Shown here: positions 18,257 through 26,594 of the stretch, in pieces | Numbering within the stretch: position 1 is the first letter of the stretch | Layout of the letters: the number at the start of each line of letters is the position of its first letter | Source of the DNA: an uncultured Bacteroidales bacterium | Lineage (GTDB): Bacteria > Bacteroidota > Bacteroidia > Bacteroidales > UBA932 | Assembly (NCBI GenBank): GCA_944323445.1 | Contig: CALUSM010000002.1 | Coordinates: 1 to 64,000 of the forward strand | Length of the DNA stretch: 64,000 bases | Direction: 5' to 3' | Program-made: the position numbers and the translations under genes | The notes under the pieces: model-generated | Told to the model about the DNA's origin: nothing | Seen by the model: only the letters and a program-made list of their open reading frames with translations | The model's database searches: none

Positions 18257-19582
18257 TTACTGCTGATTACCGCTACTCTTCAGGCCGAAGGAGGGGTCGA
18301 CCTTGATGAGTGCGGTGACTGCGAGGGTGACGAGGCAGCAGCCCATGATCCACCAGAAGAAGCCGACGTAGCCCATCCATTCCTGCAGGGCGCCCGCGAA
18401 CATGCCCGGTATCATCATGCCGAGGGCCATGAATGCGGTACAGATGGCGTAATGGGAGGTCTTGCTGGGTCCTTCAGCGAAATACATCATGTAGAGCATG
18501 AAGGAGGTGAAACCGACGCCGTAGCCGAACTGCTCGATGAAGACGCAGGCGTTGATAAGGATCAGGTTCAGCATGGAGGCCGGGTCGGGCTGGGCCATGC
18601 TCATCCAGCAGAACACGCCGCAGGGCAGGGTGAGGGCCAGGGCCATGGGCCAGAGACAGCGCTTGAGTCCGTAGCGCGATACGAGCACACCGCCGAGGAT
18701 GCCGCCGAGGGTCAGGCCTATGATGCCTATCGTGCCGTAGACCAGACCGACCTGGGCGGTGCTCAGGCCGAGGCCGCCTTCGGTCGCGGGGTCGAGCAGG
18801 AATGGGTTGATCATCTTCACGAGCTGGGCTTCGGGAAAGCGGTACAGGAGAATGAAGGTGACAGCGATCCAGACGTACTTTTTCCGGAAAAATGAGCCGA
18901 AGGTGCCGACGAACTCGCGGAGGATGCGGGCGGCGCTGTGACCGGATGCGGGTTTGCCGGGCATTGCTCCGGAGGGCCTGTCCGCCGCCGGCCGGGGTAA
19001 TATCCGCGAATGGTAAAAAGCGATGAGCAGGAACAGCACCGAGAGTATCAGAAAGGTTACCGCCCATGCCCGGGGTACATTTCCAAAAGCCGTTTCCATC
19101 CACCCGGCCGCCATCACGACCCCGCCCTGCCCGATGATGGTCGCCAGCCGGTAGAACGCGCTGCGGATTCCCACGTACAGCGATTGGTCCGAGGAGTCGA
19201 GCTCCAGCATGTAGTAACCGTCCGCCGCGATGTCGTGCGTGGCCGAGGCGAAACCTATCAGCCAGAACACCGCCAGCGACATTATCACGTAACTGTCCAG
19301 CGGCAGAGTCAGCGCGATGGCCGCAAATGCCGCTCCGATGATGAACTGCGTTGTTACGGTCCACCATCGCTTGGTCCTGATGATATCCACAAACGGGCTC
19401 CAGAACGGCTTGATGACCCACGGCAGGTACAGCCAGCCGGTATAGAAGGCGATGTCGGTGTTCGACATCCCGAGATTCTTGTACATAATGACCGACAGCG
19501 TGTTGACGGCCACATACGGCAGTCCCTCCGCCACATACAGGGTCGGAATCCACGCCATTGGAGAAATTTTCCTGGTTTTCAT
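18257..19582 (-). CDS. ampG: AmpG-like MFS permease
   Basis: The start is placed at 19582 (MKTRKISPMAWIPTLYVAEG), because ten upstream in-frame residues add nothing typical of the family. The 441-residue protein has ~12 membrane segments. The opening WIPTLYVAEGLPYVAVNTLSV and the GFASATHDIAADGYY motif are typical of AmpG/acetyl-CoA-transporter-like MFS proteins, which carry anhydromuropeptides or related cell-wall sugars into the cytoplasm. NamZ on the same strand, two genes downstream, makes a cell-wall recycling role likely. The substrate is inferred from family and context, not proven. Confidence 0.82.
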   Translation of the reverse strand: MKTRKISPMAWIPTLYVAEGLPYVAVNTLSVIMYKNLGMSNTDIAFYTGWLYLPWVIKPFWSPFVDIIRTKRWWTVTTQFIIGAAFAAIALTLPLDSYVIMSLAVFWLIGFASATHDIAADGYYMLELDSSDQSLYVGIRSAFYRLATIIGQGGVVMAAGWMETAFGNVPRAWAVTFLILSVLFLLIAFYHSRILPRPAADRPSGAMPGKPASGHSAARILREFVGTFGSFFRKKYVWIAVTFILLYRFPEAQLVKMINPFLLDPATEGGLGLSTAQVGLVYGTIGIIGLTLGGILGGVLVSRYGLKRCLWPMALALTLPCGVFCWMSMAQPDPASMLNLILINACVFIEQFGYGVGFTSFMLYMMYFAEGPSKTSHYAICTAFMALGMMIPGMFAGALQEWMGYVGFFWWIMGCCLVTLAVTALIKVDPSFGLKSSGNQQ

Positions 19583-19653
19583 GGTGTAAAGATACACAAA
19601 CTTTACTATCATCTGGCTTAATATTTGTTAATGGTGGTGACGTGGGAAAATCC

Positions 19654-20511
19654 ATGAAATATGTGCTTCTGTCGGTGCTGGTGTCGGTGCTGGCGGCATG
19701 CTGTGCTGATGGGCTTCCGGCGCAGGAGAGGGACACGGTCGCGGTGCTTGTGGCGGAATATGGGGAGGATATCCGGGCGCTGATGGACAGGGCAGTGGAG
19801 GTCGGGATGCTGGATGAGGCCGGCCGGGATTCGGTGCTGAGGGCTGCCGGGCTGCCGGTGGCGGATACATTGGAGGTTGGAGAGACTGGAGAGGCAGAAA
19901 CACAGCTCACCAGACTGAGCCTCCTGACCGAAATGCGTCAGGAGTGGTACACCAGACTGCAGTGCTGGTACCTGCGGCAGGATGCGCTGACGGAGCTCGT
20001 CGGAGCTCCGGTGCGGATGTCGGCGTCGGCCTTTCATCCGAGGTATCTGCCGCTGGCGGTCATCGAGGACAATCTGAAGTGGGCGGCCAGCCGTCCCCTC
20101 GAAGTCAGCGAGATATTGGCCAGGGACCGGAAGCTGATACTCACCCGTATGATAAACGACAGTGCTATGCCTCAGTTCCTGCGGGATCTTCGGGGTCAGA
20201 ATCCGGCAGTCTACTCCGTCGTGGCGATACTGATGGGTATATTCGGCGGGGCTGGAAACGGCTTCTTGAGCGGCTCGACGATGGATATGCTCGTGCCGCG
20301 GCCCGTCGTCGGCGGTCAGCCCTCGTTCGACGACATGGTTTTCCTTGACCCGAATTTTGACCCGATGGTCTACAGTCCGTCGCGCCCCCTCCCGCAGTAC
20401 GATCCGGAGAATCCGTCGCAGCCGTACAAGGCGGTGCTGAGAGGGAACAGCGGTCAGGTCAGGAGCGATGGACCTCCTTCCGTGCAGGAGTCAAGATATG
20501 TGATAAAGTGA
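19654..20511 (+). CDS. Hypothetical lipoprotein
   Basis: The start at 19654 gives 285 residues beginning with a signal peptide and lipobox LAAC (Cys16, with a second Cys17). The upstream in-frame extension overlaps the divergent permease gene and lacks signal character. The middle is helical (residues ~70-190, with RLSLLTEMRQEWYTRLQCWY and DNLKWAASRPLEVSEILARD), then a short hydrophobic stretch YSVVAILMGIFGGAGNGFL, then a proline-rich tail (SPSRPLPQYDPENPSQPYK). No family is recognised. It is divergent from ampG with a 71-bp gap, and a candidate small RNA starts ~25 bp after its stop. Confidence 0.7.
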   Translation: MKYVLLSVLVSVLAACCADGLPAQERDTVAVLVAEYGEDIRALMDRAVEVGMLDEAGRDSVLRAAGLPVADTLEVGETGEAETQLTRLSLLTEMRQEWYTRLQCWYLRQDALTELVGAPVRMSASAFHPRYLPLAVIEDNLKWAASRPLEVSEILARDRKLILTRMINDSAMPQFLRDLRGQNPAVYSVVAILMGIFGGAGNGFLSGSTMDMLVPRPVVGGQPSFDDMVFLDPNFDPMVYSPSRPLPQYDPENPSQPYKAVLRGNSGQVRSDGPPSVQESRYVIK

Positions 20512-20535
20512 GGTCCCTGTAGTTCGCGGAAGAGT

Positions 20536-20552
20536 TTGGCACGCGGTTTGTA
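20536..20552 (+). promoter_or_regulatory. Sigma-54-like -24/-12 promoter element (copy A)
   Basis: TGGCACG (20537-20543), four bases, then TTGTA (20548-20552) matches the sigma-54 consensus TGGCACG-N4-TTGCA in both halves with exact spacing; the -12 GC is GT here. The same motif with the same spacing recurs at 32695-32710 on the other strand ahead of a related core. Sigma-54 use is inferred. Confidence 0.5.
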
Positions 20553-20562
20553 ATAAAGTAAA

Positions 20563-20640
20563 GTGATAGTTTTTTCATAGGTTAAGTTTAGGTTAATAAG
20601 GAAAAAAGGACATCAGTTTCTGTGGCTGATGTCCTTTTCT
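20563..20640 (+). ncRNA. Candidate small RNA, copy A
   Basis: The start is predicted about 12 nt after the -12 element. The ~78-nt transcript would begin with GATAG, run through the block TTTTTTCATAGGTTAAG and a repeated AGGTTAA, and end in a 13-bp perfect hairpin (AAAAGGACATCAG at 20604-20616, CTGATGTCCTTTT at 20626-20638) followed by T-rich sequence. The core is nearly identical to copy B at 32611-32682, whereas the terminator hairpin differs in sequence but not in form. No coding potential is seen. An alternative is a conserved 3'-UTR element of the preceding gene. Confidence 0.5.
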
Positions 20641-21055
20641 CTTTTGCGCATCTCAGAAAACATCTGCAGACGTAGGTGGGCGGTGGTTCAGATGGGAGCG
20701 GCACGCTTGGAAATATTGGTGATAATCAGGAAGATATGAAAGTGCTTCGCTCCAGAAACGTGTTTTTAAGGGCGTTTCGGGAGCGGTTGTTATTTGTAAA
20801 ACGTGCATTGATAGAGTGTTATGCTTACCCTGCACTCCACTTTAAAATATAGTTACGGCCGGAAGTGAAAACTGCGAGAATTATCGGCAGAATAGTACCG
20901 GCTATGTGGAGGGTAGACAGAGAGAAAGCCGGCTGCCGGAGATGATACAGACAACGGCAGCATCCGTGGGGAATACTGCCGCTGTGAAGTAGGTGCTGCA
21001 TGTTTATACGTGAGGCATGCGGTGCACGTGCTCTATCAGGCGCCCGTTCCGGTTT
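20641..21055. other. Intergenic stretch with no recognised gene
   Basis: Between the copy-A terminator and the glnA stop there are ~415 bp with no convincing gene. The part 20650-20835 is more AT-rich than the surroundings and carries a minus-strand frame of 60 codons (51 from the first ATG at 20808) that resembles nothing I know. A short inverted repeat (GGCAG near 20957, CTGCC near 20977) may help terminate glnA. Otherwise nothing is visible. Confidence 0.5.
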
Positions 21056-22561
21056 CTATCCGCAGTGGTAGTACTTGCGTACGAGCTCCATCATCAAGCC
21101 CTTGTCGCGTGCGGTCTCCTCGCGGATATTGGCGTCATTGTAGGCGCGGAGCATCGCGATGCGTCCGTCGATCATGCTCTTTGAGAACACTCCCTTGGCC
21201 TCGTAGAGGGCGCGGTTCTTCTCCAGCTCGTCGGCTGACTCGGCGCATGAGGTGGGCAGCTGGGCGAGGGAGTTGAGGATGGCGGCGTTCTTATCGTCGT
21301 GGATGTTGACGTCCACGTAGGTCTTCCTGGCTATCTCGAGTGCGTCGGGCAGCTCGAAGCCGATACGCGCGGCGGTCACCAGTCCGGCGAGCATCAGATG
21401 GATGTCGGCCGAGCCGTCACCTGAGCGGAGCTCCACGGTCTGCTTGTCGGGCATCACGATGTCGGGATTCTGGGGCAGTCCGTTGGCGATGGCGGACATG
21501 TCGCTCCTGCCGGTCCATCCGAGGGGCACGCGCACGAGTACGGATCGGTTGCGGTCGCCCCAGCAGATGCTGGTGGGAGCCTCCTGGTGAGGCACGAGGC
21601 GGAAGTAGGAGGTAGGGTTGGCGTTGCCGAAGGCGGTCAGCGAGGAGGCGCAGGTCATGTAGCCGGCGATGGCCTTGCGGGCCTCGTCGGAGAGGCGGCC
21701 GTCCTTGAGCATCACGGAGTGCTCGCCGTTCATCATGCGGGTGTGGAAATGCAGACCGCTGCCGGCCTTGCCCTCGGTGATCTTCGGAGCGAAGGTGATG
21801 TCGAAGCCGTACTGCCATGCCAGTGTGCGGAGAATCCACTTGGCCATCACGAGCTGGTCAGCGGCGGACTCTACGGGCGATACGAGGAACTCGATCTCGT
21901 TCTGCTCGTACACCTTGCCGTCGAGGGTGAAGTTGCCGACCTCGGAGTGAGCGTACTTGATGTTGCCGCCGACCTGGGAGATGAGCTTCATGGCCTCGGT
22001 GCGGAATGCCTCGACCTTGGTGAAAGGTGTGGACTCATGGTATCCGCGCTGATTCTCCGAGGGGAAGCAGCAGTCGTCGTCATAGATGACGTAGAACTCC
22101 AGCTCGCCCATGGCCTCGAAGGTGTAGCCGGTGGTCTTCCTGAACTCCTCGTGAGCCTTGTGCAGGGTGTACTCGGGAGAGCTCTCCAGGGGCAGTCCGT
22201 CCTTGGTAAAATAGGAGCAGAGCAGTCCGAGGGTGGGAATCTCTGCGAAGGGGTCGAGATAAGCCGTGGAGAAACGGGGAATGACGTAGAGGTCGCTCGA
22301 TCCGGCCTCGATGTAGGAGAAGAGGCTGGAGCCGTCGACTCTCTCTCCGAACGAGAGGATCAGGTCGAGGTACTGGAGGCTGCTGACCGGGAAGTTGAGG
22401 GTCTTGAGCCTGCCGTCGCCCGCGATGTAGCGGAAGTTGACGACGCGGATATCGTTGGCGGTGATGAAATTGATTATGTCCTCCTTGGTGAACTGGTCGG
22501 GGGTCTTCCCGATGGCGCTGACCAGGGGATTGATGTTGTACTTCAGGATGCTGTTGTCCAT
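21056..22561 (-). CDS. glnA: Glutamine synthetase, GS-I type
   Basis: This 501-residue protein shows the glutamine synthetase fold: an N-terminal domain (INFITANDIRVVNFRYIAGDGRLKTLNF), the metal/glutamate-binding MGELEFYVI, the SGLHFHTRM segment of the catalytic core and the FRLVPHQEAPTSICWGDRNRS region that binds glutamate and ATP. It joins ammonia to glutamate using ATP in the cytoplasm. It is slightly longer than the usual ~470-residue GS-I. It is monocistronic and divergent from the GH31 operon across a 181-bp region. Confidence 0.92.
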   Translation of the reverse strand: MDNSILKYNINPLVSAIGKTPDQFTKEDIINFITANDIRVVNFRYIAGDGRLKTLNFPVSSLQYLDLILSFGERVDGSSLFSYIEAGSSDLYVIPRFSTAYLDPFAEIPTLGLLCSYFTKDGLPLESSPEYTLHKAHEEFRKTTGYTFEAMGELEFYVIYDDDCCFPSENQRGYHESTPFTKVEAFRTEAMKLISQVGGNIKYAHSEVGNFTLDGKVYEQNEIEFLVSPVESAADQLVMAKWILRTLAWQYGFDITFAPKITEGKAGSGLHFHTRMMNGEHSVMLKDGRLSDEARKAIAGYMTCASSLTAFGNANPTSYFRLVPHQEAPTSICWGDRNRSVLVRVPLGWTGRSDMSAIANGLPQNPDIVMPDKQTVELRSGDGSADIHLMLAGLVTAARIGFELPDALEIARKTYVDVNIHDDKNAAILNSLAQLPTSCAESADELEKNRALYEAKGVFSKSMIDGRIAMLRAYNDANIREETARDKGLMMELVRKYYHCG

Positions 22562-22710
22562 AAAAATGAAGGTTAGTGTTTATTTCAAATTTTAAGCAAA
22601 TAAGCATAAAATAATTGAAATGTGCAACTAATTCCCGCTGAATGTGCTGTCTCTTTCAGCCAATAGGAAAGTTCCTCAGGAAAGAGGAGGCGGCGGTGGA
22701 TGAAAAATGC

Positions 22711-22718
22711 TATATTTG
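22711..22718 (+). promoter_or_regulatory. -7 promoter box (TATATTTG) of the GH31 operon
   Basis: TATATTTG fits the Bacteroidetes -7 consensus TAnnTTTG and lies 24 nt ahead of the start codon. No TTTG is present at the -33 position, so the promoter may need an activator. Confidence 0.5.
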
Positions 22719-22742
22719 TAAGAATTTTAGAAATTTTCAGAT

Positions 22743-25700
22743 ATGAATCTCAGAGGGAAAAAGACAATGCTCTTGATTCTCGCCGCCGCAGCGGTGTCAG
22801 GCTTCTCCGCACCGGCCGCTTCTGCCGGACAGGCGGGAGCCGCTGAGGAGTCAGTGAAAGAGGCCAGGCGCCTCAACCCCACTTCGGCTGAGCTCATTCT
22901 CAGCGACGGTCACCGCATGACAGTGGATTTCTATGCTCCCGATATCTTCCGTCTCTTCCGGGACGACAACGGCGGCATCGTCCGCAACCCGGAGGCGGAG
23001 CCCCATGCCGACATTCTCGTGCAGAATCCCCGCAAGGGCGTGGACTATACAATAGAGGAGGCCGACGGCTCCTGGAACCTGTCCACCGGCGTGATCCTGG
23101 TGTCCTTCGACAAGGAGGACGGAACTATGTCCGTCAGGGACCTGCGCAGCGGCCGGGACGTCCTGCACCAGAGTGCTCCGGTGCTCTTCGAGACCCGCGG
23201 CGGCAAGGCCCGCACCGTCCTCACCCTGACTGAGGGGACCGATGAATATTTCTACGGCGGAGGCGTGCAGAACGGCCGCTTCTCCCACAAGGGCCGGGTC
23301 ATCAACATCGTCAATGAGAACAGCTGGACGGACGGCGGCGTGGCCTCGCCCGCACCGTACTACTGGTCCACGGCCGGTTACGGCATCATGTGGCATACTT
23401 TTGCGCCGGGTGCCTACGATTTTGGCGCAGCTCAGGACGGAACGGTGACCCTGACCCACGATACGGACTATCTGGACATCTTCGTGATGGTGGCAGGTGA
23501 CCCGACCGCCCTGCTGGATACCTACTACCAGCTGACAGGCTATCCCGTGCTGCTGCCCAAGTTCGCATTCTATGAGGGCCATCTGAACGCCTACAACCGT
23601 GACTGGTGGGTGGAAGCCGAAGGTCCCCGCACAGTGCCTTTCGAGGACGGCAGGCGCTATAAGGAGAGCCAGACCGACAACGGCGGCATCCGTGAGTCGC
23701 TCAACGGTGAGAAGGACAACTACCAGTTCTCCGCCCGCGCCGTGGTGGACCGCTACGAGGCCCACGACATGCCCTTGGGCTGGATTCTGCCCAACGACGG
23801 CTACGGAGCCGGTTACGGCCAGACCAGTACCCTGGACAGCAATATCCTGAACCTGAAATCGTTCGGTGACTATGCCCGTTCGAAGGGCGTCGAGATAGGT
23901 CTCTGGACCCAGTCCGACCTGCATCCCAAGGAAGGTATCGAGGCCCTGCTCCAGAGGGACATCGTCAAGGAGGTCCGGGACGCCGGAGTCCGCGTGCTCA
24001 AGACTGACGTGGCCTGGGTCGGCTGGGGTTACTCATTCGGTCTCAACGGCATAGCCGACGTGGCCGGCATCATGCCCTACTACGGTGACGACGCCCGTCC
24101 CTTCATCATCACCCTCGACGGCTGGGCCGGTACCCAGCGCTATGCGGGAGTGTGGTCGGGCGACCAGACCGGCGGCGACTGGGAGTACATCCGCTTCCAC
24201 ATTCCGACCTACATCGGCTCCGGGCTTTCCGGCCAGCCCAACATCTGCTCCGACATGGACGGCATCTTCGGCGGCCTCGACCCCGTGATCAATACCCGCG
24301 ACTTCCAGTGGAAGGCCTTCTCCATCATGCAGCTCAACATGGACGGCTGGGGCTCCAACGAGAAATACCCCCATGCCTTGGGCGAGCCCGCCGCCTCCAT
24401 CAACCGCATGTACCTCAAGCTCAAGTCCGAACTGCTGCCCTACGCCTATACCTGGTCCCGCGCCGCAGTGGACGGCAAGCCCCTGATGAGGGCCATGTTC
24501 CTGGATTATCCCAACGACTACACCTATACCCCCGCGACCCGCTACCAGTACCTCTTCGGCCCTGACTTCCTCATAGCCCCCGTCTATCAGGACACCCAGG
24601 CCGATACTCTCGGCAACGACATCCGCGACGGCATCTACCTCCCCGAGGGCAGGTGGGTGGATTATTTTACCGGAGACGTGTACGAGGGCGGAAGAATCCT
24701 CGAGAATTTCCCCGCCCCGCTGTGGAAACTCCCCGTCTTCGTGCGTCAGGGAGCCGTCATCCCCATGACCGCCCCGAACAACAACCCCTCGCAGATCGAC
24801 CCCTCCGTCCGCATCTTCGAGTGCTGGCCCGCCGAAGGCCAGTACAGCACCCATCTCTACGATGACGACGGCCGGACCATGAACTACACCTGCGGGGAGA
24901 GCGTCTCCACCATGATAGACGCCTCTCTCGTCAATGGAAGATACGTCCTCACGATACACCCCGCCCAGGGGAACTTCGACGGCTTCGTCAAGGAGCAGTC
25001 CACGGTGATAAGGGTCAATGCCACCTCCATGCCCAGGAAGGTCTCGGTCAAGGTCGGAGGCCGCAGGGTCAATGCCGCCCTGGACTGGGACGAGGCCCCG
25101 CAGCTCAACCGCTTCGCCACCCCCGGCAGTGAGTTCGCGGAGATGGATATAAGGAAAAATCCTGTACTTACCGTCACCGTCCCCGCCTGCGACATCACTC
25201 AGAACGAGGTGGTGCTCACCCTCGACGGCTATGAGTATGCTCCTGCCGGCGGCAGCCGCATGTACAGCGGTGCCCTGACAGCTCCCGTGCTTGTCTCCGA
25301 CAAATGTACGGTTGAACCCTACGCCGCCACCCTGGTCTGGGAGCCTCAGGAACATGCCGACTACTACGAGATAGAGTTCGACGGCCTGCTGCATACCGGC
25401 ATCCGGAACGCTCACCTGACATTCGCCGACCTGCAGCCGGAGACGGAGTACAGCTTCCGCCTGAGGGCCGTCAACGCTGCCGGTACTTCGGAATGGACTG
25501 ACTATACCTGCACCACTGATGGCAATCCTCTGGAATGGGCCGTCCGCGGCATCGTGGGCTCCTGCTCCTTCCCCTCTCAGGAGGGCTTCGAGGTGTGGAG
25601 GCTCTTCGACTGGGCCGAGAGCGGCGACACCTGGCATACGAAATATCAGGCCAAGGCCCTGCCATTCGAGCTTACCCTGGACCTCCAGGGCATCATCAGC

Positions 25701-26582
25701 CTGGACCGCTTCGAGTACCTGCCCCGCCTGGATGCCGGCAACGGAGTCCTGCTCAAGGGCGAGGTCTTCTACAGCGTGAACGGCAAGGACTGGACTCCCG
25801 CCGGAGCCTTTGAGTGGGAGCGTGACGGTCATACCAAGGTATTCGGCTTCGACGGAGGCCCGAGAGCCCGCTACATCCGTATAGCCGTATCCGACGCGGT
25901 GAACAACTACGGCTCGGGCCGCGAGATCTACGTCTTCAAGGTGCCCGGCTCGGAGACCGTCATCCCCGGTGACATCAACAAGGACGGCAAGGTGGACGGG
26001 AACGACCTGACCTCCTACATGAACTACACCGGCCTGCGCTCCGTTGACAGCGACTTCGACTACGTCTCGGACGGTGACATCGACGGCAACGGTCTCATCG
26101 ACGCCTACGATATCTCGGCTGTGGCTGTACGTCTGGAGGGCGGCATTGACACCGAGTACTGGATGCGCGAGTTCCACCGTACGGCGGGCGATACCCTCAG
26201 CGGCAGCCTCCGCGTGGAACTTTCCGAGATCCGGAAGACCGGTGACACCTTGATAGTGTCGGTTTACGGTGACTCTCTGAAGGCAGTCAACGCCCTCAGT
26301 CTGGCCCTGTCCTATGACCCTGCGGCCATGGAATACCTCGGAGTGGATGCTCCGGGACTGCTCCGGATGGACAACCTTACCCGCGACCGTCTGCATACCG
26401 ACGGTACCCGTGCGGTCTATCCGACATTTGTAAACATCGGCGACAAGCCTCTGGTCAGCGGGGACGGCCTACTGCTCAGGGTCAGTTTCCGTCTGCTGAA
26501 AAACGGAGCGGCCGCTCCGGATGTCAGAGATGCCGTGACCGTCAGCCCTGCTCTTGAATACCGCTATATGACAATAGAATAA
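22743..26582 (+). CDS. Multimodular GH31 glycosidase with FN3, F5/8C, dockerin-like and cohesin-like modules; candidate alpha-N-acetylgalactosaminidase
   Basis: The 1279-residue secreted protein has a signal peptide, an N-terminal beta domain and a GH31 barrel with nucleophile Asp422 (VLKTDVAWVGWG) and acid/base Asp474 (WSGDQTGGDWEY). Then follow an FN3 domain (~847-926), an F5/8-type C domain (~932-1070), a dockerin-like pair of calcium loops (DINKDGKVDGNDL and DIDGNGLIDAYDI, ~1074-1136) and a cohesin-like beta domain (~1150-1279). The KTDVAWVG and SGDQTGG motifs and the FN3/F5/8C tail resemble the GH31 subgroup that removes alpha-GalNAc from mucin-type glycans. Downstream GH84 and GH20 genes support an amino-sugar glycan. 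The subgroup is from memory; alpha-glucosidase or alpha-xylosidase activity is not excluded. Confidence 0.85.
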   Translation: MNLRGKKTMLLILAAAAVSGFSAPAASAGQAGAAEESVKEARRLNPTSAELILSDGHRMTVDFYAPDIFRLFRDDNGGIVRNPEAEPHADILVQNPRKGVDYTIEEADGSWNLSTGVILVSFDKEDGTMSVRDLRSGRDVLHQSAPVLFETRGGKARTVLTLTEGTDEYFYGGGVQNGRFSHKGRVINIVNENSWTDGGVASPAPYYWSTAGYGIMWHTFAPGAYDFGAAQDGTVTLTHDTDYLDIFVMVAGDPTALLDTYYQLTGYPVLLPKFAFYEGHLNAYNRDWWVEAEGPRTVPFEDGRRYKESQTDNGGIRESLNGEKDNYQFSARAVVDRYEAHDMPLGWILPNDGYGAGYGQTSTLDSNILNLKSFGDYARSKGVEIGLWTQSDLHPKEGIEALLQRDIVKEVRDAGVRVLKTDVAWVGWGYSFGLNGIADVAGIMPYYGDDARPFIITLDGWAGTQRYAGVWSGDQTGGDWEYIRFHIPTYIGSGLSGQPNICSDMDGIFGGLDPVINTRDFQWKAFSIMQLNMDGWGSNEKYPHALGEPAASINRMYLKLKSELLPYAYTWSRAAVDGKPLMRAMFLDYPNDYTYTPATRYQYLFGPDFLIAPVYQDTQADTLGNDIRDGIYLPEGRWVDYFTGDVYEGGRILENFPAPLWKLPVFVRQGAVIPMTAPNNNPSQIDPSVRIFECWPAEGQYSTHLYDDDGRTMNYTCGESVSTMIDASLVNGRYVLTIHPAQGNFDGFVKEQSTVIRVNATSMPRKVSVKVGGRRVNAALDWDEAPQLNRFATPGSEFAEMDIRKNPVLTVTVPACDITQNEVVLTLDGYEYAPAGGSRMYSGALTAPVLVSDKCTVEPYAATLVWEPQEHADYYEIEFDGLLHTGIRNAHLTFADLQPETEYSFRLRAVNAAGTSEWTDYTCTTDGNPLEWAVRGIVGSCSFPSQEGFEVWRLFDWAESGDTWHTKYQAKALPFELTLDLQGIISLDRFEYLPRLDAGNGVLLKGEVFYSVNGKDWTPAGAFEWERDGHTKVFGFDGGPRARYIRIAVSDAVNNYGSGREIYVFKVPGSETVIPGDINKDGKVDGNDLTSYMNYTGLRSVDSDFDYVSDGDIDGNGLIDAYDISAVAVRLEGGIDTEYWMREFHRTAGDTLSGSLRVELSEIRKTGDTLIVSVYGDSLKAVNALSLALSYDPAAMEYLGVDAPGLLRMDNLTRDRLHTDGTRAVYPTFVNIGDKPLVSGDGLLLRVSFRLLKNGAAAPDVRDAVTVSPALEYRYMTIE

Positions 26583-26594
26583 CCAACCGACGAT

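Noticed and set aside
17613..18266. Plus-strand open frame across array 2
   Set aside because: It overlaps the antiporter gene on the other strand and otherwise encodes only the repeat-derived peptide.
24033..26396. Long open frame on the minus strand opposite the GH31 gene
   Set aside because: It runs antisense to a gene with clear motifs, has no domain signal and arises from GC-rich codon bias. The same holds for the minus-strand frames opposite GH84 and GH20 (26,889-29,000 and 28,955-31,264).
25963..26582. Cellulosome
   Set aside because: Dockerin-like and cohesin-like modules occur on one protein only; no scaffoldin is present in the window.
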